64,000 nucleotides of DNA from Heloderma charlesbogerti. Its lineage: Eukaryota; Chordata; Lepidosauria; Squamata; Helodermatidae. The stretch lies in NCBI GenBank assembly GCA_026122225.1, contig JANEZZ010000728.1, positions 1,612,001-1,676,000 on the forward strand, read 5' to 3'. Shown one piece after another: positions 59,691-64,000 of the stretch (position 1 is the first letter of the stretch; every line of letters begins with the position of its first letter). A program made the position numbers and the translations under genes. The notes beneath the pieces were generated by a model that was given only the letters and a program-made list of their open reading frames with translations, had not been told where the DNA came from and made no database searches.

Positions 59691-60978
59691 AGATTGCATG
59701 AAACCTGGAACAGGACACAGGGACACTCCAACAAGCCACATTTATGTTCAGAGGTACATAAAATTGCAATTTGAAAACCATAAGGGTATGCATGTATCTT
59801 TAAGAGAAGGATCCTTAATCTGAAGACTCCACTGACGTGTGTGTATAATTACTTCAAAGATGAAGAACCAGCTGTGTTGCTTTTTGTTTGTCATATACTG
59901 ACTGTATCATTTCTGAATGCACAATCAAACAGGCAGCCACACAAGAAATTATGGTTTATTAAATTTGCTTTGCTTTATTAATCCAGATTGTGATTCCAAG
60001 GTATCTAGATTTGGTCAAACTCCTACTGCACCTTCATATAACATACATTTCTAGCCTTTATTTCTACAAAAAAGTGTTGTCTGAGAGAAAAACAGCTTTT
60101 GGAATAGTACCACCATCACAATGGCGGTCATCTGGTCCAGTGCCTCCAGGGTACCTCACTGGACACGCTCCTCCACCTCCCAGCCCACTAGTCCAATTAA
60201 GGAAAGTTTATTAAAGTACATAAAAACAAGTTTGGGAAGGAAAGCAATGAGTATGTACATAAAATGAGAAAACAAAACCTAAAGTCCAAGATGCTGGTCT
60301 ACCTTCAACCTATGTTGTATAAACTATCAGAGCAAAAATAGACTTACATCAGGGTCCCTGTGACAATTAATGATGTGTCTCATATTGGCCAAAGATGGAA
60401 AAAAAGGGACAACTCAAAATGGGCATTATGTCTTGTTTATGCTGTTTGACCGGAGTGGTCTTGATAGACAGAGGCAATGCTACCAACTGATGGTTACATA
60501 TTCAGGTATGCAGGATGGGCCCAAGGAAAAGGGAAACCAACACTGGGAGTTTATGTAGGAAGGTGAGAACTGGCAAGGAAGTGCCTAAACCCTTTCCTGC
60601 CAGACTGCTTTGTGTTATGAGGGGCTGCAGGATAGGATGTGACCCCAAATGGAGGTTACTATTCCAGCCGTTATCTGGAAAGCTCAAATGTCAATCTTGA
60701 TCAGCTCAGACTTCTTGACAACAACATTTTAGTAAAGGTTTCTAGATGCAGTTCACTAATTTTTATTGAACTTTAGGTAAGTTATGTTTAGGGATGCTTG
60801 AGGAATTTGATCTTTGTGAATTCCGATGCAAATTGACCTGATCAGCACCACCCAGATGAATGTGCGGAATGGAATGGAATTATCTTTCAAATGTCTCTAA
60901 ATTTTGAGATGTGGTTCACAGTTCAAAAAATGTACCAAAATATGTTTAAGATGTGTATTTTACCATGATACATAAATA

Positions 60979-61138
60979 AGCTGGATGCACTCAATCTCAT
61001 CTGATCTCAGAAGCTAAGTAGGGTCTGCCCTAGTTAGTACTTGGATGGGAGACCGCCTAGGAATCAGGCTTCCTGCATTGAGCAGGGGGTTGGACTCTTG
61101 ATGGTCTTGTAGTCCCCTTTCAGCCCTATGATTCTATG
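60979..61138 (+). mobile_element. 5S rRNA-derived SINE with CR1 3' tail
   Basis: 60979-61067 matches the 3' part of vertebrate 5S rRNA, including the internal promoter: TCATCTGATCTCAGAAGCTA, TAGTTAGTACTTGGATGGG and AGACCGCCTAGGAAT. It is followed at once by a CR1 3' end: GCAGGGGGTTGGACTC...CAGCCCTATGATTCTATGAG. A 5S head on a LINE tail is the SINE3-type arrangement. It is not a functional 5S gene: the first part is diverged and the 3' end is not 5S. Confidence 0.85.
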
Positions 61139-61339
61139 AGATAAAATACATTTATAAATGCATATTCTCTGAGAAAATACTTCCAAATATGTATTTAAAA
61201 TGTATTTATGTATGAATTTTCATGTGGATTTAAAAAGGCAGATTGTCGCGGATACAAGATAGAACAGACTTATGAATGAACAGATGCAAAACTGGCATAG
61301 AGCAGAAATAGGTTGATCTGTATATCCCCTAGTTACATC

Positions 61340-61778
61340 TAAGGATGTCGAAGAAATCTGCAACAGAACCAAATGAGTTCGGATTTTCATGAATCTGACC
61401 AGTGGATTCTGCAGTGGACTGGCTTTTCCCCCGCCAGGCAGATTCCATAGACTTACAGACCAGTTTTCTAACTCTCCCAAATTTTCTGCAAATTTCATCA
61501 TAGAAAAATACACAAAAATAAAAATACCCAGCCAAAATGCGCATTTTCCTATAGGCTAATGTAAAAATGTGAATTTGAAGGTTAAACACATATGAAAATG
61601 TACACTTTGGGGAAATTCGGGCATTTTCACATGTGTGAAATTGCGCACATGTAAATTTGCGCAAATTCGGAAACATTAAAAAATCAGATTCTGCGGATGG
61701 GCAGACAACAGAATGAAAGGTGCCTGACAATCCAAGAAACACAGATGGAATGGATTTTACACAATCCGTACATCCCTA
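61340..61778. mobile_element. hAT-like MITE with 8-bp target duplication
   Basis: 439 bp with ends TAAGGATGT / ACATCCCTA, flanked on both sides by GTTACATC (61332-61339 and 61779-61786). The interior contains GGATTTTCATGAATCTG, a GCGCATTTTCCTATAGGC... AT-rich array and ATTCTGCGG. Same end type as 55406-55995 and the left end near 60788 (TAGGGATGCTTGAGGAA). Confidence 0.85.
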
Positions 61779-63189
61779 GTTACATCCTATAGAGGTTACA
61801 CTATATATAATCTTATCGACAACGCATTCATTTTATATCATGGTATTAATTAAAAGCCTGTGCTTCTGTTTGACAAATGAAACTCCCCAACCCACATCAC
61901 TCCCATTTCACTCCTCCACCTAACTAACAGCAGAACTGTAAGTTAGTTTGAAATCCTGTTCTCTGGAGATTTGTCAAAGCTCTCAACTTGTTTTGGAAAC
62001 ATTGTCAGACTTCTTTTTGTTGTCTGATTTTGAAGAGATTATGCTTCTATAGGGTCTTGAAACAGGTTCCAGGTTGCCAACAAAACATCACAAGGTCATA
62101 AGGGTCAGAAAAAGGTATGATATGCAGGATTTGTGATTGAATCTCCTTATTTTAAAAAACTTTAAAACAGCTGAGGGGTGTTTCATTTTTTAATTGGAAT
62201 GATAGTGCTCTGGGAGGGGGTGTTTTAACTCTTTTTTTCCCCTCTGCCATTTCCCCAGTCTCCCCATCCCCACCCTAAGTGATCTTAGCAAAAATTCAGG
62301 TATTGTACCTGAATTTCCCCCCTGATGTAGCTATTAGGAACTTCAGAGATGGGGATTGAGAGGAGATGTAGATTCAAAAATGGCACAGGTGGGAAGGTTA
62401 AATTAGAGCTACGATGAAATTTCTCGAAGAAATCTTTTCTTTTTTGGCCGTCCCCTAAACTGTTGGAGAATTTCAACCCTGCTGGAAAATATTTGGCAAA
62501 ATCTTCCCACAGAATTTCACCACTCACAAATAGGGTGCAAAATTTTGGATGCAACTATACATCTAATATTATTTTAATATTGTTGAAGGAAGCAATGGGC
62601 TTGTCCCTTACTCTTTCCAGTCCTCCCCTCTTAGCCAATTGCTTCCTTCATCCATCACTATGAACTAACAATAAAGTTTTATTCAGTATAAATATTCTGA
62701 GAATTTTCTTTTTTGGACTCCCCTCAAACTACTGGAGAATTTTGCTTCCTCCTGGAGAATGTTAGGCAAAGTTCCCACCCCCCTAACTTTGCTGCCTGTA
62801 ACTAGAGTGGATAATTTGGGAAGGTTAAACACACCTTCCTCTTTTGTTGCTGCCCTGATCAAATTGGAGCTCTCCATGGCTGCTTCTAAGGGTTTTAAAA
62901 AACAAAGCTGAGAGTTCTGGTCAGTATCTCTTTTGTCCTGAAGCTTAGAAGAAGTAGACAGGCAGAAGAACAGAGCCCCTGGGCTGCAAAGTGCTAGATT
63001 CAAAAGAACCAGTATTTTATTCAAACAATGACAGTACTGATTATTAGTATGGGGCTGATATCTCCATGCAGCATCTGATTCCATTAAAACTGCAAAGGGC
63101 AGCTTTAAAAATTACATATTGTGGATGAAACTACAAGCTACAATGCTGCTGTGTGTAATGTTAGCCCAAGAGCTGCTAGGAACATATGT

Positions 63190-63366
63190 ATGAAGCTACC
63201 ATATACCAAGTCAGACCATTGGTCCATCTAATCTAGTATTGTCAATACTGACTGGCAGTGGCTTTCCAGGGTTTCAGGAAGGAGTTTTTCCAGTCTTACC
63301 TAGAGATGCTGGGGATTGAACTTGGGACCTTCTGCATGCAAACCATGCATTCTTAGCTACAACCCC
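63190..63366 (-). mobile_element. tRNA-derived SINE, diverged
   Basis: On the minus strand CCAAGTTCAATCCCC-like B box in a head ending near 63366, ACTGGAAAAACTCC, ACTAGATTAGATGGACCAAT, and GGTAGCTTCATACA. Same family as 30357. Confidence 0.75.
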
Positions 63367-64000
63367 AACAGTTCTTTGCCACAAAACATCCTCAGAAGTG
63401 GGCAGCAGGCAATGGAGAGATGGAAGTGAAGTGCTTAACTCTTACTCCTTCTGTCATTGTTCCCCCTGAATCTCACAGGCTGCTTCACCCTGGGGGGGAA
63501 GTTTCAAGAGGCGAAGTAGTAGGTGCAGGGTGGGGGCAGGGAGTGTTGCTTGGCTTTGAAGAAGCTTTGTGGCAAGGAAACAGCAGCCAGACTAACGTTA
63601 TATATGCAGCTGCAGTGTAAAGTGTAGGTTGGCCCTAAGCCCATGCATTAAAATGTGTCTGTGAAACCACACAGATTGAACCTGGCCAGTCAGAGAGAAC
63701 TGTGGCTCCAAACACAGATATGAAGTGTGCTCATTAGTTTTGCTCTAACTTCCAGACAACAACAACATACGGTGATAGCGCTCAAATGTCTTTAGCACTT
63801 TAACTAATTCAAAGCAGGATTTTATGGGAATAGAGTAGCTTAACCTTGTTTTCTATAAGTAAAACTTTGGTCAACACACCATCTAGGAGTAATCTTTAGT
63901 CATTCAGTTCTTTACTCACAGACAGTTGTTCCTTCACAGATTAACTAATTTGGGGTCAAACTACAGACTCTCAGCCCAACCTACCTTACAGGGTTGTTGT

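Noticed and set aside
60979..61067. Functional 5S rRNA gene
   Set aside because: Only the 3' part of 5S is recognisable, it is diverged, and it is fused to a CR1 tail instead of a T-run terminator.

Overview
This is a 64 kb piece of a vertebrate nuclear genome, almost certainly a squamate reptile (lizard or snake). The host gene is split into small exons with GT-AG introns. The repeats combine a BovB/RTE LINE, a Sauria-type tRNA SINE that shares its 3' end with BovB, CR1 and L2-like LINEs, L1 fragments, and many short fold-back DNA transposons. There is no bacterial, plasmid or viral replicon here. Family and species names rest on recall; no database search was run.

The only host gene I can support is AFF3 (LAF4), an AF4/FMR2-family nuclear scaffold of transcription elongation. 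It lies on the minus strand. Twelve coding exons are present, from a serine-rich exon (45000-45168) down to the last exon with the stop codon (700-821), followed by 3' UTR that may run off the left edge. All exon phases join without a break, giving 802 residues plus stop. This is the serine-rich region, the [11 protein letters not shown] block, the AF9/ENL-binding motif, nuclear-localisation-like basic stretches and the whole C-terminal homology domain. The N-terminal exons lie beyond the right edge, so 45169-64000 is upstream intron.

Left third (1-27 kb): small exons separated by introns holding fold-back elements, a jockey-like LINE 3' end (about 9.9-10.8 kb), a BovB copy inserted in the end of a fold-back MITE (13.0-14.55 kb), a CR1 copy (17.5-18.0 kb) and a CpG-rich LTR-like block (24.6-25.15 kb). 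Middle (27-45 kb): a large intron with an L2-like LINE (28.3-30.3 kb), a tRNA SINE, and a three-layer nest (solo LTR inside L1 inside an L2-like fragment, 31.3-33.1 kb); then the TG/TA microsatellite next to an exon, a tandem repeat, a Sauria SINE with target duplication and the large AFF3 exon. Right part (45-64 kb): only intron, with L2-like and L1 fragments, a long hAT-like palindrome (55.4-56.0 kb), a second solo LTR (57.0-57.6 kb), a 5S-rRNA/CR1 chimeric SINE (61.0-61.1 kb) and another hAT-like MITE (61.3-61.8 kb).

I did not find a convincing new gene system. The most interesting material is the mobile-element archaeology: datable nested insertions, intact target-site duplications, and chimeric or parasitic elements (SINE on BovB, 5S on CR1).
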